Positions 12,604 to 23,207 of a stretch of 64,000 nt of DNA are shown in pieces. Both the position numbers and the translations under genes were made by a program. The notes under the pieces are model-generated. The model did not search any database. It had not been told where the DNA came from and saw only the letters and a program-made list of their open reading frames with translations. Origin of the DNA: Syncephalis fuscata (lineage: Eukaryota > Zoopagomycota > Zoopagomycetes > Zoopagales > Piptocephalidaceae); NCBI GenBank assembly GCA_025786725.1, contig JAHLTZ010000023.1:310001-374000 (forward strand), given 5' to 3'. The number at the start of each line of letters is the position of its first letter. The first letter of the stretch is position 1.

Positions 12604-14949
12604 ATGCATTTGCCAAATAGCCTTGCTATAGCGGCCAAGTACTGCTTTTAATTAGTGCTGCTGTTGCATTACCCAATGGTGCCCCTGCGTGTGTGATTCG
12701 TCCGCAAAACATTGCAAAGATGGGCGGTCAAAGTCAGGATTTAGGTTATAGGTAAGTAATTGTGTAATATGTGTGCAACAAGTAATATTACTAACACTTA
12801 TGTAACAATAGACTTGTTCCAGAATCAATGACTTTTCAAGTTGGCCAACCATTGAAAATTCAAATAAAAAACCCGGCCTCCTACCGAGGTCTTTTGATGT
12901 ACGTACAAGGCGCCAATGATGAAAAAATCCGCAATGGCAACTTTGAAATCCCAGCTGGATTTAAATCTAACCGTCCAAACTGCGATGCCGATTTAACTGT
13001 TGGACCCAATGGTGTTATTACGCACTCATCAGCCGATCCTAAGCCAGGTGATGCAATCTTTACTTGGACTCCTGATCGTTGTGAAGATTCAGTGGTTCGT
13101 GCCGTAGTTGTGGGTGGTGCCAAGGATTTCTGGCAGGTTTTACCAGATGTTAAAATTACCTGTGCAAGTACCAGTTCCCCGGCAACTGATGTATATGAAA
13201 CAAATACCTATGGCGGTGCTGATGCTGAAAGTCAAACTCCATGCAATTGCACTACATCATCTGGCACTGATACTTACAGTAATACTGATTATGCTACTCC
13301 TGTTCCGGCTCCAGCTCCAACTGTTGCCGATACTACATACAATGATTCTGTACCATCAGGTGCCGAAACTTATGATGCCACTGCTTCAGTACCTGCTCCA
13401 GGGGTTATCCCTGCTCCAGCCCCAGTTGCAACTCAAACTCCATGCAATGACACTGTACCAGCAGGTGCCGAAACTTATGATGCTACTGCTCCAACCCCTG
13501 CTCCAGTCCCAGCTGCAACTCAAACTCCATGTAATGATACTGTACCATCAGGTGCCGAAACCTACAGTACCACCACTATGTTGCTCCAGTCCCAGCTCCA
13601 GTCCCAGCTGCGACTGAGACTCCATGTAATGATACTGTACCATCAGGTGCCGAAACCTACAGTACCACCGACTATGTTGCTCCAGTCCCAGCTCCAGTAA
13701 CTACTGAAGCACCATGCACTAGTTGCTATCAAGATACTATACCATCAGGTGCCGAAACCTACGATGCTACCAACTATGTTGCTCCAGTCCCAGCTGCGAC
13801 TGAGACTCCATGTAATGATACTGTACCATCAGGTGCCGAAACCTACAGTACCACCAACTATGTTGCTCCAGTCCCAGCTCCAGTCCCAGCTGCGACTGAA
13901 ACTCCATGTAATGATACTGTACCATCAGGTGCCAAACCTACAGTACCACCAACTATGTTGCTCCAGTCCCAGCTCCAGTCCCAGCTGCGACTGAAACTCC
14001 ATGTAATGATACTGTACCATCAGGTGCCGAAACCTACAGTACCACCAACTATGTTGCTCCAGTTCCAGCACCAGTAACTACTGAACACCTGCACAGTTGC
14101 TATCAAGATACTATACCATCAGGTGCCGAAACCTACGATGCTACCAACTATGTTGCTCCAGTCCCAGCACCAGTAACTACTGAAGCACCATGCACTAGTT
14201 GCTATCAAGATACTGTACCATCAGGTGCCGAAACCTACGATGCTACCAACTATGCTGCTCCAGCCCCTTACGTTCCGGCCCCAGTAACTCCATGTAATGA
14301 TACTGCGTCATCAGGTGCCGATACTTATGATGATACTGTTTCACTTCCAACTCCAGTTCCTGCTGATGCTGAAAGTGTTAGTGATACTAAGGAACCATGT
14401 GATTGCGAACAGTCAGCTCCTGTTACTAAAACAGCTATTATTGTGGTCCAATATACTGTGCCAGGCACTGGTGGCGAGCCATGTAACGACACTGCATCTT
14501 CGGACTCATCAGACATTGACACCTATGGTGATGACACTCCTTCCTTGCCCATGGTGCCAATAATCCCATCTGGACCATCGCATGGTGTTGATGTTTATGG
14601 CGATGAAGGCGAATCACCATGTGAGGACACCGATGTTAACTCACCGCAGCCCGTATCCGTTGAGTACGCTACACCGTATACACCTGGCATTGAAAGCGAC
14701 AGCTACGGCTCAGATGAATCCAACTATCCAAATCCTACTGTACTACCAGCCAATGATGCATATTCCTCTAACGAATATGCCTACGCGCCGGTTGGACAGC
14801 AAGGATCAACTAACATTTATCAAACCGTGCCAGCATCGCCGGCTGCAGTAGCTGCTGCGACAACGGCATCAGCACCAGTAGCTTCAACTGATTCATACCC
14901 TGCCTCGACTAATCCAAGTGCTGACTACAGCGTTAATGCAGGCTATTAA
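12604..14949 (+). CDS. Secreted Reeler-domain protein with Pro/Thr-rich tandem repeats
   Basis: The N-terminus is a signal peptide (MHLPNSLAIAAK, then VLLLISAAVALP) that reads through only if one base is missing near 12639. After an intron at about 12752-12811 comes a Reeler-like domain: GAPAC, YRLVPESMTF, SYRGLLMYVQGA, a central Cys, GVITHSSADPK, FTWTPDRCED, VVGGAKDFWQV and a final Cys. Reeler domains occur in secreted and extracellular-matrix proteins. It is followed by about 11 repeats of roughly 31 residues (TPCNDTVPSGAETY plus YVAPVPAPVP), then a Ser/Asp/Tyr-rich tail ending at 14949. Within the repeats the frame is lost by single-base deletions near 13575 and 13934 and by three more at 14085-14095; comparison with sister units restores it to the stop. 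Likely O-glycosylated and wall-associated (inference). Confidence 0.75.
13230..14330 (+). repeat. Coding tandem repeats of about 90-100 bp in the Reeler gene
   Basis: About 11 copies of a unit encoding CNDTVPSGAETY(D/S)(A/T)T...YVAPVPAP. Some copies carry a variant CTSCYQDT start. Unit identity is high enough for slippage or assembly collapse, and several copies differ only by one missing base. Confidence 0.85.
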
Positions 14950-16272
14950 GCGCTGCTGTTCAGTATGTTTTTCGTTGTAGACGTATGCTTCCATTACTTT
15001 AACCAACTATACGCATATGCCTTTTATCTAATGCGCGACGCGATACATATGAATATTAAAACTTTTCCTTTCTCATTTATATACTATAGTCTGTGCGCAA
15101 CTATAAATATTTTTATTAACATGTAAATTATCCTCTCATTTTCTATAATGCGATGAAATTGGCATGTGCTATGATAATGAGTGTTTTTTGGGTGTAAATA
15201 ACTTTTTATTATATTTTAATACACTCGCTATTATACTGAATATATGTTCTATGATAATGAGTAGTTTTGGTGGTAAAATGACTTTTATTCTCAATGCATT
15301 TATTCATTTACTATCAATCTGTTCTATAATGCACCGACATGTTGGGTAGATTGACTTTTATTATTTACACTCCGCTTGTTAATCAATTAAACTTTTTTGT
15401 TTATAAATATTGACTGACAGGCTCACATCTCACAATCTACGTCATCACATTTTCTTTCTCTTTCTTTACACTTGATAGCATATATTCACTACATATACTT
15501 GTGCACTTCATATATACCATCTAAATAGTGTCAGTAGTTATTTGACTACTAGTTAGATACAAACACTATTTACACTATGGACTTGCATTGCTCTTTTGTA
15601 ATCTGACCTTCATTATTCCGATCATTGGTATTGGCAGTTTTATTGACATAATGAGTGCATTACTGGCTTGTTTATGTTAGGTTGAGCATATGCTGTGAAA
15701 TCTGTCTGTATGCTTTGTTTTTGCTATAGATTCCTGTTGCAAAGCTATTGTCAGCACGATCTGTAATGGCAATCTATAGTAAAGCAAACGCGCAAAATAA
15801 ATTTAGCTATATTCACCGCTACCTTTCTACCGAGTGCCATTTTTTGGTCTTTTCTACCAATTGGACAATCTTACTCAATAGTACTACTTTTTAATTATCA
15901 GTATTTTTACAACTTTATTAACATTTTCATTCTTGCACCTTTCTTGATCCGGTGCTATAGCTGGCACCAATGTCTATGATGCATTATTGCAAAATGTTCT
16001 TTTTGCTATATACTCTATTCATTTATACGTGGGACGCGCCATTTTGAGTTTTCAAATAAATATAGCAATATTTTATTTAATAAACTATGTTTTATGAATC
16101 ACTAATGACTAGTGTTATTAATGCACTAAACAGCATTAAATAATTTATTATTGCCAATAAGTCAATTATTAATTTAATTGTATGCATTATTCTCGAGTAT
16201 TGGCCGTGCATATGGGTCGGTGTTGGATGATATGAGTGCGCCAGTATAAGTTGTATATTCATTATATGTGCA
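14950..16272. other. Intergenic region with a degenerate tandem repeat
   Basis: No gene seen between the convergent genes. Around 15168-15360 a unit of about 78 bp recurs imperfectly (TATGATAATGAGT ... ACTTTTATT), first at about 15168, again at about 15250, with a more decayed third copy from about 15325. The rest is AT-rich. Confidence 0.5.
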
Positions 16273-17697
16273 TTATACCAAGGTTGTGGCAATATTTTGG
16301 TCATACACTCCAGTTATCGCTCCATCTTCGCACCGACTATCAGATTTTTCACGTAAAACAATAACGAAAAGAAGTGCAATAATGCGCACAACATATGATA
16401 ATTTAACAAGAATTACACGAGCAACCTCTGCCTTAACCTCGTAAATCGAATCTTCTACAACTTCCACTATATTTGAAGTAAATATCAGCAGAAACCCAAT
16501 GAGAATATTGCACACAATTTTGTTACCTAGTATGCTGGTGGTAAATATCACTGCTCTTTTCTATTTTGCTTACTGGTGTAGTTTTTATACTTACTAATAC
16601 CAATGCATCTTTTGCAGCGCTATTCACCAATAAATTGTCTTGTTTTAACCAGAATATTATGCCTAGACACAGGCAGTTTAGTACTATAGTATTTAAAACC
16701 GAATCCATAGTATTACCGTAATAAATAAATACACTTATAATAATGCCTTGGGTCGGTGATGCAAAATAACTAATAATCATTGTTGATGCGTATCGTATCC
16801 CAGGTGCCGAAATGAACTCGGAAATAAGATAAAATACTTGCGTAATAATTGTCATTACAAATGCGATAATAATACCATAGCGAAGTAGCAGTAATTGTCG
16901 TCCATTTTGGACAACGACTGCAATTGAATACCTATTAATTGCTATTATTAGCAGCGGTTTTTATATAATCTGTGATATTTTTGTTATATTAGGTAGCATA
17001 CCATAGTAGTAACAATGTATAAAATCCAACGTATATAAATACTCCTTGAAAAGTGTCAATATACTTATAAGCTAGGCTGTTTAGCTTAAGTGCAAATCCT
17101 GACACACATACTACCATATATAATCAACTGGTTAGCATTCTATTAATGTTAGCAATAGTGCTTTATCTTACATATTGCAGCGCACAACGCAGAAACATAT
17201 ATTATAATTTGTTGCCTGGTGATGGTTTTTTTTGTTTTGAGTAAGCGATGCAAAATTACAAAACTATACATTATAGCAATTATAAATACAAACAGTGTGC
17301 CATATATAAACGCTCGATAGGCAGTTGATAAAAAAATATCATTCCAAGGTCCTGATTCTATATGAACATCAACTTATATATTAGCTAGCGCGCAAAATAT
17401 AATAGCCAATATAAAAGTAAACCAATTACCTTCTTCAACTGTTACAATGACCGATGTACCCGATTTAGCGCTTGCGTTTGAAATAGTCTGATAATTATCT
17501 CGCGGTAGCAATGCAATGTTAACTGGTGAAGCGCCTTCGTAAAAACTGAATCCAAATGTTGTATAAGGCAAAGTGTGATATGCACCAAATCCAGTGCTTG
17601 AGTTTGTATATGGTATGTAAAGTGCCGCACCAATCGAAATGCCGCTTATAGCCTTTAAATCCTGGCTAAACTTAGAGACTGCAAATCCCGCCTAGCC

Positions 17698-17729
<32 letters not shown>

Positions 17730-18088
17730 TAGAACATACTATCACAATACTGGTACTGATGACTTACATGAGCAATTGTTGTACAGCCGTTTATTTTTGC
17801 CCATATTTCATCAATAGCAATAATTGCATTTTGGATGCTATTGATGTTTATGCTGCTCAGTGTAGATAGAGCTGCTAAAAAAGAAAATGACGATATCTCG
17901 CATGTTTTATTCGCAATAAACATAGCATCTATTAAAACACCACGGGCTGTATACGGCGCAACCTCGGCCTCAAACAAATTTTGTGTGTGGTATTGAAATA
18001 TTCGGTTGTTCACACGAAATGTGGCCATGCCAAATACGGACGCGACAAAGCATAGTAATATTATAAGCGTTCCTATACTATTCAGCAT
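16273..18088 (-). CDS. Putative seven-transmembrane protein with signal peptide and ectodomain
   Basis: The start at 18088 gives a signal peptide (MLNSIGTLIILLCFVASVFG). An extracellular part of about 190 residues spans 18020-17430; its spacing (APYTARGVLIDA, a Cys, then FSQDLKAISGISIGAALYI) resembles a protease-associated (PA) fold, which is inference. Introns: one ending near 17694, another at about 17428-17360 (GTAATT...ATATAG), and several small ones further on. Hydrophobic segments follow, including AFIYGTLFVFIIAIMYSF, GVFIYVGFYTLLLLWY, GIIIAFVMTIITQVFY, CNILIGFLLIFTSNIV and IIALLFVIVL, about seven in all. This is the topology of a receptor-like membrane protein. No family signature beyond topology is visible, and exon joins in the last third are approximate. 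Confidence 0.5.
17697..17729. repeat. (ATA)n microsatellite inside an intron
   Basis: About ten AAT/ATT triplets within the first intron of the seven-transmembrane gene. Confidence 0.85.
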
Positions 18089-19512
18089 TATATAAAATTA
18101 TGCGGCACAAAGCGAATTAGACAAAAATATTAGAATAAATGAGCAGAGACTATGAAAGCTATATACAAGTCTGGCCGTTGCCATGCTAAAATTAATGTAA
18201 GTGTGCCTTGTTCCTTGTAAATGTAAAAAACTTGTTTTGTCACCCATATATAATGCACATGATAAGGGTAATGGTAGTACGAATGAAAACGAAATATTGA
18301 ATGTAGCAATGTAACATGTGGTGGTAGTCAATTGTGTTGTATGGTGCTTATTTTGTAGAATAATGATAAATTTATTAAATAACAATAATCAACTCTAATA
18401 CAAACCGGAAAAGCATTATTTTACACGAAAAGCAATGTCTGTATTGACGTAAATTTAAAACGATTGTTGAAATAACATTTTCATTTTTATTTCCTGCAAT
18501 TGTGTTCATTATTAGGATTTGAGCTCTAATAGCTTATACTTTATTGATACCTACCTTATTATTATCCGTAATAAGCAGATGATCAATAGTTTTATAAATA
18601 CATTATTTTTTTATGTACCGGTCATTTCTATGTTTTTGATGTTAGGATGTAAAATTTGTTACATGAATCTAACCAAAATAATTTCGGTCATGAAATGAAG
18701 TCGGTATACAAAATTGCATTGTTTGCGAATATATCGGTCAATGTAAATGGTGGATGTGCTACAATTTTATATGCATTTTGACACGGCTGTTTTCGCTATT
18801 CATGTAGCATGTTTGGTATTCAACCCATACTATCGGTCTTAGCATCTTTGTCTTGTAATGTCGGTGCAGTAGAAAACAAAGAAATAGCTAATCTATTGTA
18901 CTTGGCCGTGTATGACTTTCTTTTTTTTTACCAATTGTAATTATAAAATAATGTAAACGACTCAATTGAGCTGTGTTTAATGCTGAATATTAAAGTATAA
19001 TATATTTGATGTTGCATATCGAGTATCTACATACAATTTATCATTATCGCCATCGCTAAATACAAGCGTATTTTTATTTCTTTGTTGTTCTCTATTAATT
19101 CGTTTAGGCGAGCTAGATGGCGTTAAACAACGACATTAGATTATCATTCTATCCATTCATGGCTGTTTTATATGTATAGCTTTATTTCCAATTTGCTTCT
19201 AATAATAGCAGTTTGATTTTATATAATGCGTAGTTTTGTAAACAATTACTAGAATTAAAGCAAGAAAAAGGCACATGTTCATTCAAGTACTGGATGATGA
19301 ATGGTCCAAGATGTAGAAAGTAGTAGGTAAATCATCATTTGTCTCAGTTTTGGATCTATTATCAAATGATTCATTCATTTCTGGTCCGAGCCTGACTTTA
19401 GATTATTTATTTGTTCCAGTTCCTGTTTTCACTTTAATCGATGACAACAATAATAAACAACCAAATGTAGTATTACAAATAGTATATTGTTCAATTTACG
19501 TTTTGTTCTTAT
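18089..19512. other. AT-rich intergenic region
   Basis: I see no supportable gene. It would include the promoter of the seven-transmembrane gene and the 3' end of the LAMTOR4-like gene. Confidence 0.5.
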
Positions 19513-19958
19513 TTAGTGCTGTTTCTTCACTAAATAAACATGTTGTGCGTCCAAAGTCGTTTGCAATTCAGTATCTCCCAAGTTAACTAAATAAATCATT
19601 TGTTAATATCACAAGCTGTCTAGCAACAGACTAACTTACTTGTCAGCCGATTGAGCGTCTTATCTATTCCATTACTTTTGGCCAATAGACCATTAACATC
19701 GCGTAGCAGTTCCAATAACAAGCGTGTGCTCTCCTTGCCATCCAGTCTCCAGTGCTCTTAAATAGTCAGCACCGTTAGTTACATTCTACTGCTAAATGTT
19801 ACGCTTATTACCGAGATGATGTTACCTTCACGCGTAGTTACCAATGTGCCAACCACATTGGGCAATTCCGCTAAACTAGCCGATATGTTGTTTGATGTCT
19901 TCCGGCAGTTTTATTATTAATCTAAGCTCCATCGTGCTATCGTCCAAACACCTACCAT
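19513..19958 (-). CDS. Small LAMTOR4-like Ragulator/EGO subunit (roadblock-type)
   Basis: A 92-residue protein in four exons: the ATG alone (19958-19956), then 19898-19812, 19754-19640 and 19586-19513. The introns are 57, 57 and 53 nt, all GT-AG, and the phases agree throughout. The product contains LAELPNVVGTLVTTREGNII, then LLRDVNGLLAKSNG, NRLTI and a C-terminal HVYLVKKQH. This order (a G-x-L-V strand, a helix, an LTI strand and a final VYxVK strand) matches LAMTOR4, a lysosomal/vacuolar scaffold subunit that recruits Rag GTPases to activate TORC1. The assignment rests on motif order and length, not on a strong signature. An intron directly after the start codon makes the gene easy to miss. 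It is divergent from eIF2-gamma, with 361 bp between the starts. Confidence 0.55.
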
Positions 19959-20319
19959 AGTTGCTTGAATGTAACAATAGTTGAAAAAGATGTGTATCCA
20001 AACAGATCCGCCTAGACTGATCCTAGTTAAAAACTGTACAGTTTCCCAATGAAATCTTTAATATGCGATGAGTATATTTTCTAAAATAATTTTAACGAAT
20101 AATTATGACAATAGCAACAATAACAACGGCTATTACACCACCACCACACAGTTACTACTGTTACTACTACTACTACTAATCCAGTAGAGGTAACTATTAC
20201 AGTCTTCACCTGTTGCTGATCACTTTTGCTCTTCCGCTTCCATCTTCTGTGCACTGGTTCTCTTGCCTTTCTGCGGTGATCCTCGATACGTCGTTTATAC
20301 AGCTGACACATAATACAAG
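19959..20319. promoter_or_regulatory. Divergent promoter region, LAMTOR4-like / eIF2-gamma
   Basis: 361 bp between two divergent ATGs. It includes triplet-like ACT/ACC runs at 20130-20180. No specific factor site is assigned. Confidence 0.4.
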
Positions 20320-22235
20320 ATGACTGACGCTGCCATCGCGATTGATCCATCCACGTTAAATCCATTGTCGCCAGAGGTTATCTGTCGCCAGGCCACTATC
20401 AATATTGGTAAGCAGCAGCAGCAGTAGCGATGCAGCCATCAATGATCCACGCGGCAGCCACTGACCACTGCGTGTTTTGTCGCGAATAGGTACAATTGGA
20501 CACGTAGCCCATGGTAAATCTACGGTTGTAAAAGCCATTTCTGGCGTACAGGTAAATAAGCAACAAAGGCTTGCTTAAAGTCAATCGTATACTGATATTT
20601 ATGTGGAAATACTATTGCTTTATTAGACGGTTCGTTTTAAGAACGAGTTAGAGCGTAATATTACTATCAAGCTGGGTTATGCCAATGCTAAGGTAGATTT
20701 ATTTATTAGTTAATTAAGTTATAATTTAGTAATTATTATATAATATAGATCTACAAATGTGATAGCGATGACTGCCCTCGCCCAGGCTGCTACAAATCCT
20801 ATCGTAGTGACAAAGAAGACAACCCACCCTGTGAACGTCCTGGCTGTACTGGCACTATGAGATTGCTTCGGTGAGTGTAAATTATCTAATGTATTTAATT
20901 ACATATTATTAACACATGCTTCTTCAAGTCATGTATCTTTTGTTGATTGTCCGGGTCACGATATTCTTATGGCTACGATGTTGAACGGTGCAGCTGTGAT
21001 GGATGCTGCTCTACTCTTGATTGCCGGTAACGAACCTTGTCCTCAACCACAAACCAGTGAACATTTGGCAGCTATTGAGATTATGAAGCTGCGTCACATT
21101 ATCATTTTGCAAAACAAAGTTGATTTGATGAAGCAACAAGCTGCTGAAGAACAGTATAAAACCATTTTGGAATTTATTAAGGGAACAGTTGCTGATGGCG
21201 CACCTATTGTACCAATCTCTGCTCAGCTTAAATACAACATTGATGCAGTCAACGAGTATATTGTCAAGCGCATTCCTATTCCTGTACGCGATTTCACCTC
21301 CTCGCCTCGTCTTATTGTTATTCGTAGTTTTGATGTTAACAAGCCAGGTGCAGAGGTCGATGATCTCAAGGGTGGTGTAGCTGGTGGCAGTATTCTTACC
21401 GGTGTGCTTAAGGTAAGTGTATAGCAGTAAAGCTGACGGTCAATATAGACTTACACTCATTTGGCGATGTTACCAGTTGGGTGACGAGATTGAAGTACGT
21501 CCAGGTATCGTCAGTAAAGATGCTGAGGGCCATATCCGATGCCGTCCTATCTTCTCGCGTATTATTTCACTCTTGGCCGAAAACAACCAATTGCAATTTG
21601 CCGTACCCGGTGGTCTTATTGGTAAGTTATAGCAACGATACAATATAATACACTATAATATATATATACTAAATGAAATGATAATTAGGTGTCGGTACCA
21701 TGATTGATCCAACACTATGCCGTGCTGATCGATTGGTCGGTCAAGTATTGGGCGCTGTAGGCAAGCTACCTGATATCTACACGGATCTCGAAGTGAACTT
21801 TTTCTTGCTTCGTCGTCTATTGGGTGTCAAAACAGAGGATAAGAAACAGGCCAAGGTAACCGTTGGACTATTATATCTATTATAATAGCAATAACCGCCT
21901 ATTAACCAATAACTGACTATTTATTATATATGGTATATTAGGTGCAAAAATTGGCCAAGAATGAAGTGCTTATGGTTAACATTGGCAGTACCTCCACCGG
22001 TGGTCGTGTCATGAGCGTTAAAGGTGATATGGCCAAGATTCAATTGACAGCACCTGCCTGTACGGAAATCGGTGAAAAGATTGCGCTTAGTCGTCGTATC
22101 GATAAGCACTGGCGGTAAGCTATTAATAATGATATGCATTGAATAGATAGACTAACAAATGCATATAAATATAAATATAGATTGATCGGATGGGGTCAAA
22201 TTACGCGCGGTGTGTCTATTGGTGTTGATGCTTAA
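20320..22235 (+). CDS. GCD11: Translation initiation factor eIF2 subunit gamma
   Basis: GTP-binding core of eIF2, which delivers initiator Met-tRNA to the 40S subunit. The start [18 protein letters not shown] is typical of the family. G1 is GHVAHGKST, formed across the first intron; the zinc-knuckle-like segment has paired cysteines ([11 protein letters not shown] ... CERPGCTG) near 20758-20855; G3 is DCPGH near 20948; G4 is NKVDL near 21116; SAQLKYNID follows near 21219. The two beta-barrel domains follow, with [21 protein letters not shown] and a conserved final GWGQITRG. Introns are short. The sequence is intact with no frame problem, and the length of about 460 residues is normal. Confidence 0.95.
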
Positions 22236-22378
22236 TTCGTAATGGTCACTTTTGATTTAAAAGCCTTCTTGAGTAAGAAAGAAGAACTTCTACTTGAAAT
22301 AAAGTTGTTTTCTCAAAACTATAGATTTATTATTATAATAATTATATGGCTATTGTTGTTGACAACATTGGATGTGAA

Positions 22379-23063
22379 TTAGACTGGTCGATGTTGTAAT
22401 CCAGATAACTGATTTAATGGTTCGAGGTTCAGTTTATTTAACGGCACCGTATTATTCACCTTTGATTCAATAAGATCTCCCATACTAATTATTAATATTA
22501 ATTAAGCGGTATTGTTAGTCTATCGATTTACTTACACTGTAATATCTTGTAAATAATCTCTACATTGCATTTCCAATTGCTCTTGCAATTCTACTATCTC
22601 TTGTTTAGCTTCATTTAGCGTTTGTATTGCTTCAGCCCGTGTCTGGCGTTTCATTCCCTAATCATTTATAGGATAATAGTATAGTTAGTATCTATATTTA
22701 ACAACGTAATTTATTGTTAAATATACTAATAAACGCCTACTTACTTTAATATAACCCATAGATAATGGATGTATTACAGCTGCATTCTCCAAACCATTTC
22801 TATTACACTCGCCAGCTATATTACTCTTTATTGCTGCTATCATGTCTTGCCGCCATTGAAGATACTGTCGATAAAGTGTATCCACTTGTGAATACCGTCT
22901 AGATAACAAACAGTATATAGTTGGTTGTTTGTCATTGCTATTTAACCACTAGTCCCTACCGGTGATTAGAAGGAAAGTATTCAGTAAATTGTTTAAGGGT
23001 TAATTTCCCTTGCAATTCCAATTCCTCAAAATACTCGTCAAGTAACTTTTGTTCTGTCGACAT
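22379..23063 (-). CDS. CNL2/NKP2-family inner kinetochore protein
   Basis: Four exons encode about 170 residues beginning MSTEQKLLDEYFEELELQG. The N-terminal pattern (short helix, TLKQFTEYFP, then YSQVDTLYRQYLQWRQDMI and AIKSNIAGE) matches the CNL2/NKP2 family, small coiled-coil subunits of the constitutive centromere-associated network. A second coiled coil follows (EAKQEIVELQEQLEMQ near 22600), then a polar tail ending at 22379. It is convergent with eIF2-gamma, with 143 bp between stops. The assignment is from family pattern and size. Confidence 0.6.
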
Positions 23064-23207
23064 AATAACAACAGTAGCAGTAGTAGCAGTAGCAGTAGTA
23101 GTTAAAGAAGAGATAAATAAAAAAAGTAATAATACACATCATAGAGTTAAACGTGTTTTAATTTCCATTAGACACTAAATAGTTATTAATTTGAACAAAT
23201 AGTCAAT

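Noticed and set aside
12290-12620. Two overlapping plus-strand ORFs before the Reeler gene
   Set aside because: Ser/Leu/Phe-rich translation of a pyrimidine tract, better explained as promoter/5' UTR.
19350-19586. Plus-strand ORF of 78 codons
   Set aside because: It overlaps, antisense, the last exon of the better supported LAMTOR4-like gene and looks random.
20081-20365. Minus-strand ORF with poly-Val/Trp stretches
   Set aside because: It is antisense to the eIF2-gamma leader and its composition comes from an ACT/ACC triplet tract.
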